Shown: positions 1-4,475 of the stretch, one piece after another
Position numbering within the stretch: the first letter of the stretch is position 1
Layout: each line of letters begins with the position of its first letter
NCBI GenBank assembly: GCA_937898625.1
Contig: CALEJF010000036.1
Coordinates: forward strand, 1 to 11,216
Origin: an uncultured Clostridia bacterium
Lineage (GTDB): Bacteria > Bacillota > Clostridia > Oscillospirales > Acutalibacteraceae
DNA: 11,216 nucleotides
Direction: 5' to 3'
Made by a program: the position numbers and the translations under genes
Notes under the pieces: model-generated
The model's database searches: none
What the model was told of the DNA's origin: nothing
The model's input: the letters and a program-made list of their open reading frames with translations, nothing else

Positions 1-435
1 TATGGAGAAATCCCCAATGTTTCCGACAAGAAGTTCTTTACGAACTCTATGCATGTTCCTGTTTGGAGAAAGATGAACCCATATGAAAAGATTGATATTG
101 AAGCTCAGCTTACTGGTTATTCTAGTGCTGGTTGTATCACCTATATTGAATTGGATTCCACGGTAAAGAATAACTTGGAGGCGCTAGAGGACATTGTTAA
201 TTATGCAATGGATAAGGATATCCCCTACTTTGCTTGCAATGTTCCAAACGACACTTGTATGAAGTGTGGTTATACAGATGAGATTGCAGAGAACTGCCCT
301 ATGTGTGGCGGCAATGAAATTCAGAGGTTGAGACGAGTGACTGGATATCTAACGGGAGATTATACTACTGCATTTAATGAGGGTAAGCAAGAAGAGGTAA
401 ATATGAGAGTAAAGCATTATGGAGACAATCTGTAA
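1..435 (+). CDS. nrdD: Anaerobic ribonucleoside-triphosphate reductase, C-terminal part (5' end outside window)
   Basis: Class III ribonucleotide reductase reduces ribonucleoside triphosphates to deoxy forms without oxygen, using a glycyl radical. The frame is open from base 1, so only about the last 144 residues are present; the ATG at 49 is internal. Visible are the stretch FFTNSMHVPV, a four-cysteine zinc site (CMKC followed by CPMC) and the C-terminal glycyl radical loop RRVTGYLTGDY ending in a basic VKH motif. The Gly of GYL is the expected radical site. The stop codon TAA overlaps the ATG of the activase gene by one base (TAATG), which points to translational coupling. An anaerobic lifestyle of the host is implied. 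Family call is very secure; the N-terminal catalytic part cannot be judged. Confidence 0.95.
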   Translation, partial: YGEIPNVSDKKFFTNSMHVPVWRKMNPYEKIDIEAQLTGYSSAGCITYIELDSTVKNNLEALEDIVNYAMDKDIPYFACNVPNDTCMKCGYTDEIAENCPMCGGNEIQRLRRVTGYLTGDYTTAFNEGKQEEVNMRVKHYGDNL

Positions 436-977
436 TGAGATATGCACAAATAACTCCGTTTGAAGTTTGTAATGGAAAGGGAGCTGGTGTCTCCCTTTTC
501 ACTCAAGGATGTCATTTCCATTGCAAAGGATGTTTTAACCAAGAAACTTGGGATTTCTGTGGTGGCAAAGAATGGACTGAAGAAATTGAGAACAAGTTCT
601 TTGAACTAATAGACAGACCATATATTAAGAGGGTTGCTATTCTTGGCGGCGAACCACTTGCTAATGAGAATGTATACGATGTTTATAATTTAGTTTGCAA
701 GATAAAAGATAAATATCCTGATAAAAGTATTTGGCTTTATACGGGATATAAATTTGAAGGTATTTTACGCCCAGTAGTAACAGATGACTTTAATCCAAAA
801 AGAGACCAGCTTCTTGACCATCGAAAAAAAACCGTAGAAATGTGCGATGTTTTAATTGATGGCAGGTTCGTAGAAGAATTAAAAGACTTAACATTAAGGT
901 TCTGTGGAAGCAGTAATCAGAGAATCATAGATATTCAAAAGTCTTTAAAAGAAAATAAAATAGTCTTATATAATTAA
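435..977 (+). CDS. nrdG: Anaerobic ribonucleotide reductase activating protein (radical SAM)
   Basis: This 180-residue protein would use S-adenosylmethionine and a 4Fe-4S cluster to place the glycyl radical on NrdD. The cluster motif CxxxCxxC is at C26, C30 and C33 (CHFHCKGC), followed by the W39 region typical of the family, and a GGEP SAM-binding motif lies at residues 71-74. The start is the ATG overlapping the nrdD stop codon, so the two proteins are probably made in step. An extra stretch around residues 110-135 is a little longer than in compact NrdG proteins, but overall length is normal. Pairing with nrdD makes the assignment firm; related radical SAM activases are excluded by the adjacent glycyl radical enzyme with its zinc site. 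Confidence 0.95.
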   Translation: MRYAQITPFEVCNGKGAGVSLFTQGCHFHCKGCFNQETWDFCGGKEWTEEIENKFFELIDRPYIKRVAILGGEPLANENVYDVYNLVCKIKDKYPDKSIWLYTGYKFEGILRPVVTDDFNPKRDQLLDHRKKTVEMCDVLIDGRFVEELKDLTLRFCGSSNQRIIDIQKSLKENKIVLYN

Positions 978-1000
978 AGTTATATAAAGGAGAAGAATGA

Positions 1001-1450
1001 ATGAATAGTAGAGGATTTGAAGTTGTAATCGACGAAAAGAGAAAGACGACTGGCGAAATCACATTGCCAACAGCAGGTTCAAGCAAAGCTATGGCATATG
1101 ATTTTTATGCAACAGAAGATTTATTGGTTCATCCAAATGCAATCGCAAAAGTATGGACTGATGTGAAGGCGTATATGCAAGATAATGAATGTTTAATTAT
1201 TAATGTTCGTAGTTCTATGGGTGGTAAGTGGATGCTTGCAAATACACAAGGGTGGATTGACGCAGACTATTATTCCAACGAAGGCAATGATGGCAACATC
1301 GGTGTTTTCTTGTTGAATATTAGTGGTGAAAGACAAGAAATTAAGAAGGGTGACAGAATTGCTCAGGGAGCTTTCTTTCAATTCTTAGTAGCAGACAATG
1401 GCAATACAGACAATGTAAGAACTGGTGGTTTTGGTTCTACAAATAAGTGA
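1001..1450 (+). CDS. dut: Deoxyuridine triphosphatase (dUTPase), trimeric type
   Basis: Hydrolyses dUTP to dUMP and pyrophosphate, keeping uracil out of phage DNA and feeding thymidylate synthase, which is also in this window. All five motifs of the trimeric family are visible in 149 residues: YDFYA (33-37), RSSMGG (70-75), GWIDADY with the catalytic Asp (84-90), GDRIAQGA (117-124) and the C-terminal RTGGFGSTN arm (140-148). Between motif 3 and the following strand there is a short polar insertion (SNEGNDGN). A consensus AAGGAG at 987-992 lies 8 bases before the ATG; an earlier ATG at 997 meets a stop after three codons and is not used. It is the last gene before the tandem promoters of the tRNA array. 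dCTP deaminase is a related fold, but motifs 3 and 5 favour dUTPase. Confidence 0.92.
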   Translation: MNSRGFEVVIDEKRKTTGEITLPTAGSSKAMAYDFYATEDLLVHPNAIAKVWTDVKAYMQDNECLIINVRSSMGGKWMLANTQGWIDADYYSNEGNDGNIGVFLLNISGERQEIKKGDRIAQGAFFQFLVADNGNTDNVRTGGFGSTNK

Positions 1451-1480
1451 AAAATATTTAAAATTTTTCAAAAAAAGGTA

Positions 1481-1509
1481 TTGACATTTGTTTTAAGATT
1501 TAGTATAAT
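1481..1509 (+). promoter_or_regulatory. Consensus sigma-A promoter P1 of the tRNA array
   Basis: TTGACA at 1481-1486 and TATAAT at 1504-1509 are separated by exactly 17 bases, a perfect match to both boxes. The upstream stretch 1451-1480 is an A/T-tract region resembling an UP element. It lies just after the dUTPase stop and reads towards the tRNA genes. Confidence 0.9.
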
Positions 1510-1572
1510 ACATACAGTCGGTGAACACATTTGTAAAACAAAAAAAATATTTAGAAAATTTCAAAAAAAGTA

Positions 1573-1601
1573 TTGACATTGTGTTTTGGGCATGATATAA
1601 T
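1573..1601 (+). promoter_or_regulatory. Consensus sigma-A promoter P2 with extended -10
   Basis: TTGACA at 1573-1578 and TATAAT at 1596-1601, again with a 17-base spacer, plus TG one base before the -10 (1593-1594), an extended -10 element. A/T tracts precede it as in P1. Transcription should start near 1608, giving a leader of roughly 80 bases before the first tRNA. Confidence 0.92.
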
Positions 1602-1642
1602 ACACACAGTTCAAAAAGGTAAAGAAAATAAAATTAAATATT

Positions 1643-1680
1643 GGCTATATAATCTATATAACTAATAAGGTTATATAGCC
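1643..1680 (+). other. Hairpin in tRNA leader with two alternative 5' arms
   Basis: GGCTATATAA (1643-1652) and TTATATAGCC (1671-1680) form a perfect 10-bp stem. A second 5' arm, CTATATAAC (1654-1662), can pair with GTTATATAG (1670-1678), so the two helices exclude each other. There is no T-run after it, so it is not a normal terminator. It ends six bases before tRNA-Lys. Confidence 0.6.
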
Positions 1681-1686
1681 AGATAT

Positions 1687-1762
1687 GACTCGTTAGCTCA
1701 GCAGGTAGAGCAACGCCCTTTTAAGGCGTGGGTCTAGGGTTCGAATCCCTAACGAGTCACCA
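1687..1762 (+). tRNA. tRNA-Lys (anticodon UUU)
   Basis: Complete cloverleaf: acceptor GACTCGT/ACGAGTC, D-stem GCTC/GAGC, anticodon stem ACGCC/GGCGT with loop CTTTTAA, T-arm TAGGG/CCCTA around TTCGAAT, discriminator A and encoded CCA at 1760-1762. First tRNA after the tandem promoters. It reads AAA and AAG. The 5' end is preceded by ATAT. Confidence 0.97.
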
Positions 1763-1767
1763 AATAT

Positions 1768-1843
1768 ACTCCGTTAGCTCAAAGGTCAGTAGCCTGCGAC
1801 TTATAATCGCAAGATTTGGGTTCGAGTCCCAAACGGAGTACCA
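1768..1843 (+). tRNA. tRNA-Ile (anticodon UAU)
   Basis: Acceptor ACTCCGT/ACGGAGT, anticodon stem TGCGA/TCGCA with loop CTTATAA, T-stem TTGGG/CCCAA around TTCGAGT, discriminator A and encoded CCA at 1841-1843. The D-stem is only about 3 bp (GCT/AGC) and the variable loop looks 4 bases long, so the body is somewhat irregular. The UAU anticodon reads AUA directly, whereas most bacteria use a lysidine-modified CAU tRNA. It lies 5 bases after tRNA-Lys. Confidence 0.92.
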
Positions 1844-1873
1844 AAAATAATCCTACAAATGAAGTGATTTGTT

Positions 1874-2242
1874 ATGAATAAATACAAGGCAATTAAAGTT
1901 AACGGAAAGAAAATTGACGAACATCGTTACATTATGGAACAGCATCTTGGACGGAAGCTAAGAAGCGATGAAGTGGTTCATCATAAAAATGGTGATAAAA
2001 GCGATAATCGTCTTGAAAACTTAGAACTAATGGATTTGGCAGAACATTCCAGAGAGCATCAAACTGGTCATTCTCGTCCGCAGTATGGGAAAAGAAAGTT
2101 TACAACAGAAGCTATAGATTACATACTTAAAAATTATAAAACTGGCGATTCTCAATTTGGTTCTAGGGCATTGGCTAGGCATTTTAATGTTAGTCATTCT
2201 ACAATTTTAAAGCTAATTAATAATAATGGTTATGTAAGTTAA
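1874..2242 (+). CDS. HNH homing-type endonuclease with C-terminal helix-turn-helix
   Basis: This 122-residue protein has an HNH_3-like nuclease core: HRYIMEQHLGRKL (17-29), then VVHHKNGDKSDNRLENLEL (34-52) with the double His (36-37), N39 and the second Asn (N45 or N49), and a trailing H58/H62. A C-terminal segment, about residues 95-118 (ALARHFNVSHSTILKLI), looks like a DNA-binding helix-turn-helix. Free-standing enzymes of this kind cut a specific site in alleles lacking them and spread by repair. It sits between tRNA-Ile and tRNA-Leu, a typical insertion setting in phage tRNA arrays. The upstream AAGTGAT (1862-1868) is only a moderate ribosome binding site. Target site is unknown; a host-takeover nuclease role is possible but less likely. 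Confidence 0.88.
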   Translation: MNKYKAIKVNGKKIDEHRYIMEQHLGRKLRSDEVVHHKNGDKSDNRLENLELMDLAEHSREHQTGHSRPQYGKRKFTTEAIDYILKNYKTGDSQFGSRALARHFNVSHSTILKLINNNGYVS

Positions 2243-2252
2243 TTATTAATAC

Positions 2253-2339
2253 GCCGCTGTGGTGGAATAGGTAGACACAAGGGACTTAAAATCCCTCGAT
2301 AGCGATATCGTACCAGTTCGAGTCTGGTTAGCGGCACCA
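2253..2339 (+). tRNA. tRNA-Leu (anticodon UAA)
   Basis: Acceptor GCCGCTG/TAGCGGC (last pair G-U), anticodon stem AGGGA/TCCCT with loop CTTAAAA, long variable arm (CGATAGCGATATCG) as expected for leucine, T-arm CCAG/CTGG around TTCGAGT, discriminator A, encoded CCA at 2337-2339. Reads UUA and UUG. It is the only tRNA here whose preceding base is C rather than T (leader ATAC). Confidence 0.96.
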
Positions 2340-2415
2340 GTCACATTAAAGGTGTTAAGCACATCGCAACGACAAATCGGAAAGACGGTTGACAGTAGGA
2401 CAGACTACACAACAT
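2340..2415 (+). other. 76-base spacer between tRNA-Leu and tRNA-Pro
   Basis: No open reading frame with a start signal is seen. Only short helices are possible: GTGT/GCAC, CGA/TCG and GTAG/CTAC. Processing of the two flanking tRNAs would release it as a tRNA-sized fragment. It lacks a T-loop (TTCRA) and a 7-bp acceptor, so it is not a tRNA. Confidence 0.3.
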
Positions 2416-2492
2416 CTGGATGTAGCTCAGTTTGGTAGAGCGCTTGCTTTGGGAGCAAGATGCCGCAGGTTCAAGTCCTGTCATCCAGACCA
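2416..2492 (+). tRNA. tRNA-Pro (anticodon UGG)
   Basis: Acceptor CTGGATG/CATCCAG, D-stem GCTC/GAGC, anticodon stem CTTGC/GCAAG with loop TTTGGGA, T-arm GCAGG/CCTGT around TTCAAGT, discriminator A and encoded CCA at 2490-2492. C1-G72 is typical of bacterial proline tRNAs. A large paired RNA element begins at the very next base. Confidence 0.96.
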
Positions 2493-2607
2493 TTGTATAA
2501 AGTCGCTGAAAACAGCATTTTACAGAGCGATTTACTCGCAATAGATAATTCAGAGACGCTTGCCGTCATATAGAGATAATGCTGATAATCTAAGCGACTT
2601 TATACAA
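2493..2607 (+). ncRNA. Candidate structured RNA closed by a 15-bp perfect stem
   Basis: TTGTATAAAGTCGCT (2493-2507) is perfectly complementary to 2593-2607. Inside it, CAGCATT (2513-2519) pairs with AATGCTG (2578-2584). Inside that, two small hairpins are possible: GCGA/TCGC (2527-2530 with 2536-2539) and GACG/CGTC (2555-2558 with 2564-2567). The result is a closed multibranch fold of 115 bases starting directly after the CCA of tRNA-Pro, so tRNA 3' processing would define its 5' end. It contains no reading frame with a ribosome binding site; the next gene's AAGGAG starts 8 bases later. I do not recognise a known RNA family. A large processing stem is the simpler alternative. Confidence 0.55.
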
Positions 2608-2629
2608 AACAAATTAAGGAGTTTTCATT

Positions 2630-2860
2630 ATGGCGAGAACATCATCTAAAATCGTAAAGACAATTCCTTCTTCTGAAACTGGAACAAGAACAACTTGTTT
2701 TACAAAGCCCAATGATTCTGGCGATAAGTATCTTATTACCAATAATCCACTAAAGGAACAATTTACTCTTTGGAAGTGTCTTGAAGATGGGTTTGAAAAG
2801 ATTAAAATTTCTGACAATCCTAGAGATTTTGACGATATAATTCCTTATGATGAAATGTAA
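2630..2860 (+). CDS. Uncharacterised 76-residue phage protein
   Basis: A strong AAGGAG (2616-2621) lies 8 bases before the ATG, so this is a real gene. The product is small, soluble and starts with a Ser/Thr-rich, basic segment, followed by a region with KYLITNNPLKEQFTLWKC and an acidic C-terminus (DFDDIIPYDEM). No domain is recognised. It is embedded in the tRNA array, just after the structured RNA, and its stop codon is four bases from tRNA-Arg, so it must share a transcript with the tRNAs. A longer minus-strand frame across this area runs through tRNA genes and is not credible. Confidence 0.75.
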   Translation: MARTSSKIVKTIPSSETGTRTTCFTKPNDSGDKYLITNNPLKEQFTLWKCLEDGFEKIKISDNPRDFDDIIPYDEM

Positions 2861-2863
2861 TAT

Positions 2864-2941
2864 GCAGGATTAGCTCAGTTGGAAAGTAGCAACTGCCTTC
2901 TAAGCAGTAGGTCATTGGTTCGAGTCCAATATCCTGTGCCA
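2864..2941 (+). tRNA. tRNA-Arg (anticodon UCU)
   Basis: Acceptor GCAGGAT/ATCCTGT (first pair G-U), short D-stem GCT/AGC, anticodon stem ACTGC/GCAGT with loop CTTCTAA, T-stem TTGG/CCAA around TTCGAGT, discriminator G and encoded CCA at 2939-2941. Reads AGA and AGG, codons frequent in AT-rich phage genes and often poorly served by hosts. Confidence 0.94.
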
Positions 2942-2944
2942 TAT

Positions 2945-3029
2945 GTCGGTATGCTGGAATTGGCAGACAGGACGGATTTAGGTTCCGTTGTCGCATGGCG
3001 TGTGAGTTCAAATCTCACTACCGACACCA
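2945..3029 (+). tRNA. tRNA-Leu (anticodon UAG)
   Basis: Acceptor GTCGGTA/TACCGAC, anticodon stem ACGGA/TCCGT with loop TTTAGGT, long variable arm (about 12 bases, TGTCGCATGGCG) as in class II tRNAs, T-arm GTGAG/CTCAC around TTCAAAT, discriminator A, encoded CCA at 3027-3029. Reads CUA and related CUN codons. Only three bases separate it from tRNA-Arg. Confidence 0.95.
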
Positions 3030-3092
3030 AAATTTTGGAAGCAAGGCGTGTCCACCTCTGGGCACACAGTAACAGCCTGTAAAAATAAATAT
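3030..3092 (+). other. Spacer with a possible bulged hairpin
   Basis: AGGC (3044-3047) can pair with GCCT (3075-3078), enclosing GTGTCC (3048-3053) paired with GGGCAC (3060-3065, one G-U) around ACCTCT. An alternative register with ACAC and a downstream ACAG/CTGT pairing also exists. No gene is seen. It may be released between tRNA-Leu and tRNA-Gln during processing. Confidence 0.35.
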
Positions 3093-3169
3093 TGGGGCGT
3101 GGTGAAGCGGTCAAACACATCAGACTTTGACTCTGACATACGAAGGTTCGAATCCTTCCGCCCCAGCCA
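3093..3169 (+). tRNA. tRNA-Gln (anticodon UUG)
   Basis: Acceptor TGGGGCG/CGCCCCA, anticodon stem TCAGA/TCTGA with loop CTTTGAC, T-arm GAAGG/CCTTC around TTCGAAT, discriminator G and encoded CCA at 3167-3169. U1-A72 with G73 is the identity signature of bacterial glutamine tRNAs and fixes the 5' end at 3093. Confidence 0.95.
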
Positions 3170-3172
3170 TAT

Positions 3173-3247
3173 GGCGCATTGGTCAAGCGGTTAAGACACT
3201 GCCCTTTCACGGCGGTAACACGGGTTCGAATCCCGTAGGTGTCACCA
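3173..3247 (+). tRNA. tRNA-Glu (anticodon UUC), irregular acceptor stem
   Basis: Anticodon stem CTGCC/GGCGG with loop CTTTCAC, T-arm ACGGG/CCCGT around TTCGAAT, discriminator A and CCA at 3245-3247. The body is very like the Bacillus-type tRNA-Glu as I remember it. The acceptor GGCGCAT/AGGTGTC has two G-U pairs (2-71 and 4-69) and an A-G mismatch at 6-67, so stability may be reduced. It follows tRNA-Gln after three bases. Confidence 0.92.
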
Positions 3248-3292
3248 TTAAAAAAATAATAAATAAATTTATAATGATTGGAGACTTAAATT

Positions 3293-3421
3293 ATGAACAC
3301 TACAGAAAATGCTATTTTGAATCTTGAGTACAGAATTCACCTTCTGACTATGCGTGACCCCGTTGGTAATCATCGAATTGTTCAGAAGCTGAAGCGTAGA
3401 CTGAGAAATTTGCAGAAGTAA
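3293..3421 (+). CDS. Uncharacterised 42-residue basic protein
   Basis: A short reading frame with GGAG (3280-3283) placed 9 bases before the ATG. The product is highly basic and probably all helix, with EYRIHLLTMRDPVGNHRIV in the middle and a Lys/Arg-rich end (KLKRRLRNLQK). I recall short proteins of this pattern, a helix, an RDPVGN-like turn and a basic helix, in Firmicute phages, but no function is known to me. It lies between the tRNA-Glu gene and the membrane protein gene, with 32 bases to the latter, and so is probably co-transcribed with the tRNAs. Nucleic acid binding is a guess from charge only. The ribosome binding site and position make it a credible gene despite its size. Confidence 0.72.
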   Translation: MNTTENAILNLEYRIHLLTMRDPVGNHRIVQKLKRRLRNLQK

Positions 3422-3453
3422 TTTAACGAACATCTGGTTTAAGGAGAACAACA

Positions 3454-4047
3454 ATGATAAATACGGTTAGACTAAGATGTACTATAGGCTGGCTTGGTAT
3501 TTTGTTACCTTGGATTGTAGCATTGCTACTTAAGTCAATTCCGCCGTCTATATCTGAAACTTATTATACATATGAGGCTGGAGCGGTGTTCCTTATAACA
3601 CTAGGTTCGGCAAGCTTTCTGCTTTTTTCTTATAAGGGGTATGAGAGAATTGACGATGTAATAAATTCTATTGCAGGTTTATTTGGTTTGTTAATTTGCT
3701 TATTTCCTTGTGAGTCCAGTCTTGAATATGTTGGCACTTTCCAAGTTCCAGTAAAGGTAAGTATGTTAATACATTACACTTCCGCTGTTGGATTTTTTAG
3801 TTTGCTTGCAGTTAACTCGTTGCTATTGTTTACAAAGAGCAGTGGACAGATGACTAGGAATAAGAAAATTAGAAATATCATTTACCGAGTTTGTGGTCTT
3901 GGAATGGTTGGCTCATTCTTAATTCTTTTGCTTCCTAAGTTTAATATTAGAATTTGGTTAGTTGAGGCAATTGCATTATTTTTCTTTGGTATTTCTTTTC
4001 TAACCAAAGCAGACTATTATCCTTGGTTATTTGCAGATAAGAAGTAA
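3454..4047 (+). CDS. Six-helix integral membrane protein of unknown function
   Basis: This 197-residue protein has six hydrophobic segments, at about residues 10-30, 42-60, 68-86, 103-126, 143-161 and 166-184, with short loops. The first loop carries PPSISETYYT (30-39), a conserved-looking motif reminding me of Frag1/DRAM-like or DUF998-like membrane proteins; this resemblance is from memory and weak. Basic segments KSSGQMTRNKKIR (128-140) follow helix 4. AAGGAG at 3441-3446 sits 7 bases before the ATG. It is unexpected inside a tRNA array. A cargo role such as altering the lysogen's envelope or superinfection exclusion is possible but has no direct support here. Confidence 0.8.
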   Translation: MINTVRLRCTIGWLGILLPWIVALLLKSIPPSISETYYTYEAGAVFLITLGSASFLLFSYKGYERIDDVINSIAGLFGLLICLFPCESSLEYVGTFQVPVKVSMLIHYTSAVGFFSLLAVNSLLLFTKSSGQMTRNKKIRNIIYRVCGLGMVGSFLILLLPKFNIRIWLVEAIALFFFGISFLTKADYYPWLFADKK

Positions 4048-4060
4048 TACATAAAATTTC

Positions 4061-4087
4061 ACAGTGCCTATAACACATAGACACTGT
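4061..4087 (+). other. Hairpin just upstream of tRNA-Thr
   Basis: ACAGTG (4061-4066) pairs with CACTGT (4082-4087), continued by CTAT/ATAG across one C-A mismatch, leaving the loop AACAC. It ends four bases before tRNA-Thr and has no T-run, so it is probably a processing or stabilising stem rather than a terminator. Confidence 0.6.
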
Positions 4088-4091
4088 ATAT

Positions 4092-4167
4092 GCCACTATA
4101 GCTCAGTTGGTAGAGCAGGTGATTTGTAATCATCAGGTCGGGGGTTCAAGTCCGTCTAGTGGCTCCA
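4092..4167 (+). tRNA. tRNA-Thr (anticodon UGU)
   Basis: Acceptor GCCACTA/TAGTGGC, D-stem GCTC/GAGC, anticodon stem GGTGA/TCATC with loop TTTGTAA, discriminator T and encoded CCA at 4165-4167. The T-stem GGGGG/CCGTC has a G-G mismatch (51-63) and a G-U pair, which is unusual. Reads ACA and related codons. Confidence 0.94.
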
Positions 4168-4328
4168 GCCCCTTGATGCAGCAAGGTTTATAGATAGTAT
4201 GTTGCGCTGTTGCTCTAATGGCAAGGGGTTTCAGCAAAGAAGCTTAAAACTGCATTGGAAGCTTTCTGTTAGCCGAACTAAAAATTCGTATACAGACAGT
4301 GCCGACTGCTGCTTAGTCGGAGATATCT
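4168..4328 (+). ncRNA. Candidate structured RNA between tRNA-Thr and tRNA-Ser
   Basis: A run of helices fills the spacer: CCCCTTG (4169-4175) with CAAGGGG (4222-4228), enclosing AGCAA/TTGCT (4180-4184 with 4210-4214); AAGCTT (4240-4245) with AAGCTT (4259-4264); TCTGT/ACAGA (4265-4269 with 4292-4296) enclosing CGAA/TTCG; and a strong CCGACT/AGTCGG hairpin (4302-4307 with 4315-4320). There is no reading frame with a ribosome binding site. It begins right after the CCA of tRNA-Thr and ends at the 5' end of tRNA-Ser, so tRNA processing alone would release a 161-base RNA. I do not match it to a known family; tmRNA is excluded because no tRNA-like domain is present. Confidence 0.55.
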
Positions 4329-4419
4329 GGAGGGGTACTCAAGTGGTTGAAGAGAGTAGTCTTGAAAACTTCTAGGCGAGTAAAATCGTGCGTGGGTTCG
4401 AATCCCACCCTCTCCGCCA
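4329..4419 (+). tRNA. tRNA-Ser (anticodon UGA)
   Basis: Acceptor GGAGGGG/CCTCTCC (one G-U), loop CTTGAAA with anticodon TGA, long variable arm, T-arm GTGGG/CCCAC around TTCGAAT, discriminator G and encoded CCA at 4417-4419. The anticodon stem GTAGT/ACTTC includes a T-T mismatch. Reads UCA and related codons. Confidence 0.94.
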
Positions 4420-4430
4420 AAGCACCCTTT

Positions 4431-4470
4431 TGATAGTTTAGTGGCGCTTTATAAATAAATAAAACTATCA
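4431..4470 (+). other. Hairpin just upstream of tRNA-Gly
   Basis: TGATAGTTT (4431-4439) and AAACTATCA (4462-4470) are perfect complements separated by 22 bases. It ends five bases before tRNA-Gly and has no T-run. It resembles in placement the hairpins before tRNA-Lys and tRNA-Thr. Confidence 0.6.
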
Positions 4471-4475
4471 TATAT

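Larger units (their letters stand above)
1450..1612 (+). repeat. Duplicated promoter block (two direct repeats)
   Basis: About 1450-1517 and 1543-1612 align along their length: A/T tract, TCAAAAAAA, GTATTGACATT, a T-rich spacer and TATAATACAYACAGT. Differences are scattered substitutions and single-base gaps. A duplication of the whole promoter with its upstream element is the simplest explanation. Confidence 0.8.

Noticed and set aside
2340..2415. Possible degenerate tRNA, because the spacer is 76 bases long
   Set aside because: No T-loop, no 7-bp acceptor and no CCA; only short helices.
2341..2541. Minus-strand reading frame of 66 codons
   Set aside because: Antisense to tRNA-Pro and the structured RNA; no start signal.
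2875..3210. Minus-strand reading frame of 111 codons
   Set aside because: It runs antisense through three tRNA genes, lacks a ribosome binding site, and its protein reflects tRNA sequence.
4168..4328. tmRNA or fragment of it
   Set aside because: No tRNA-like domain with T-loop and CCA, and no tag reading frame.
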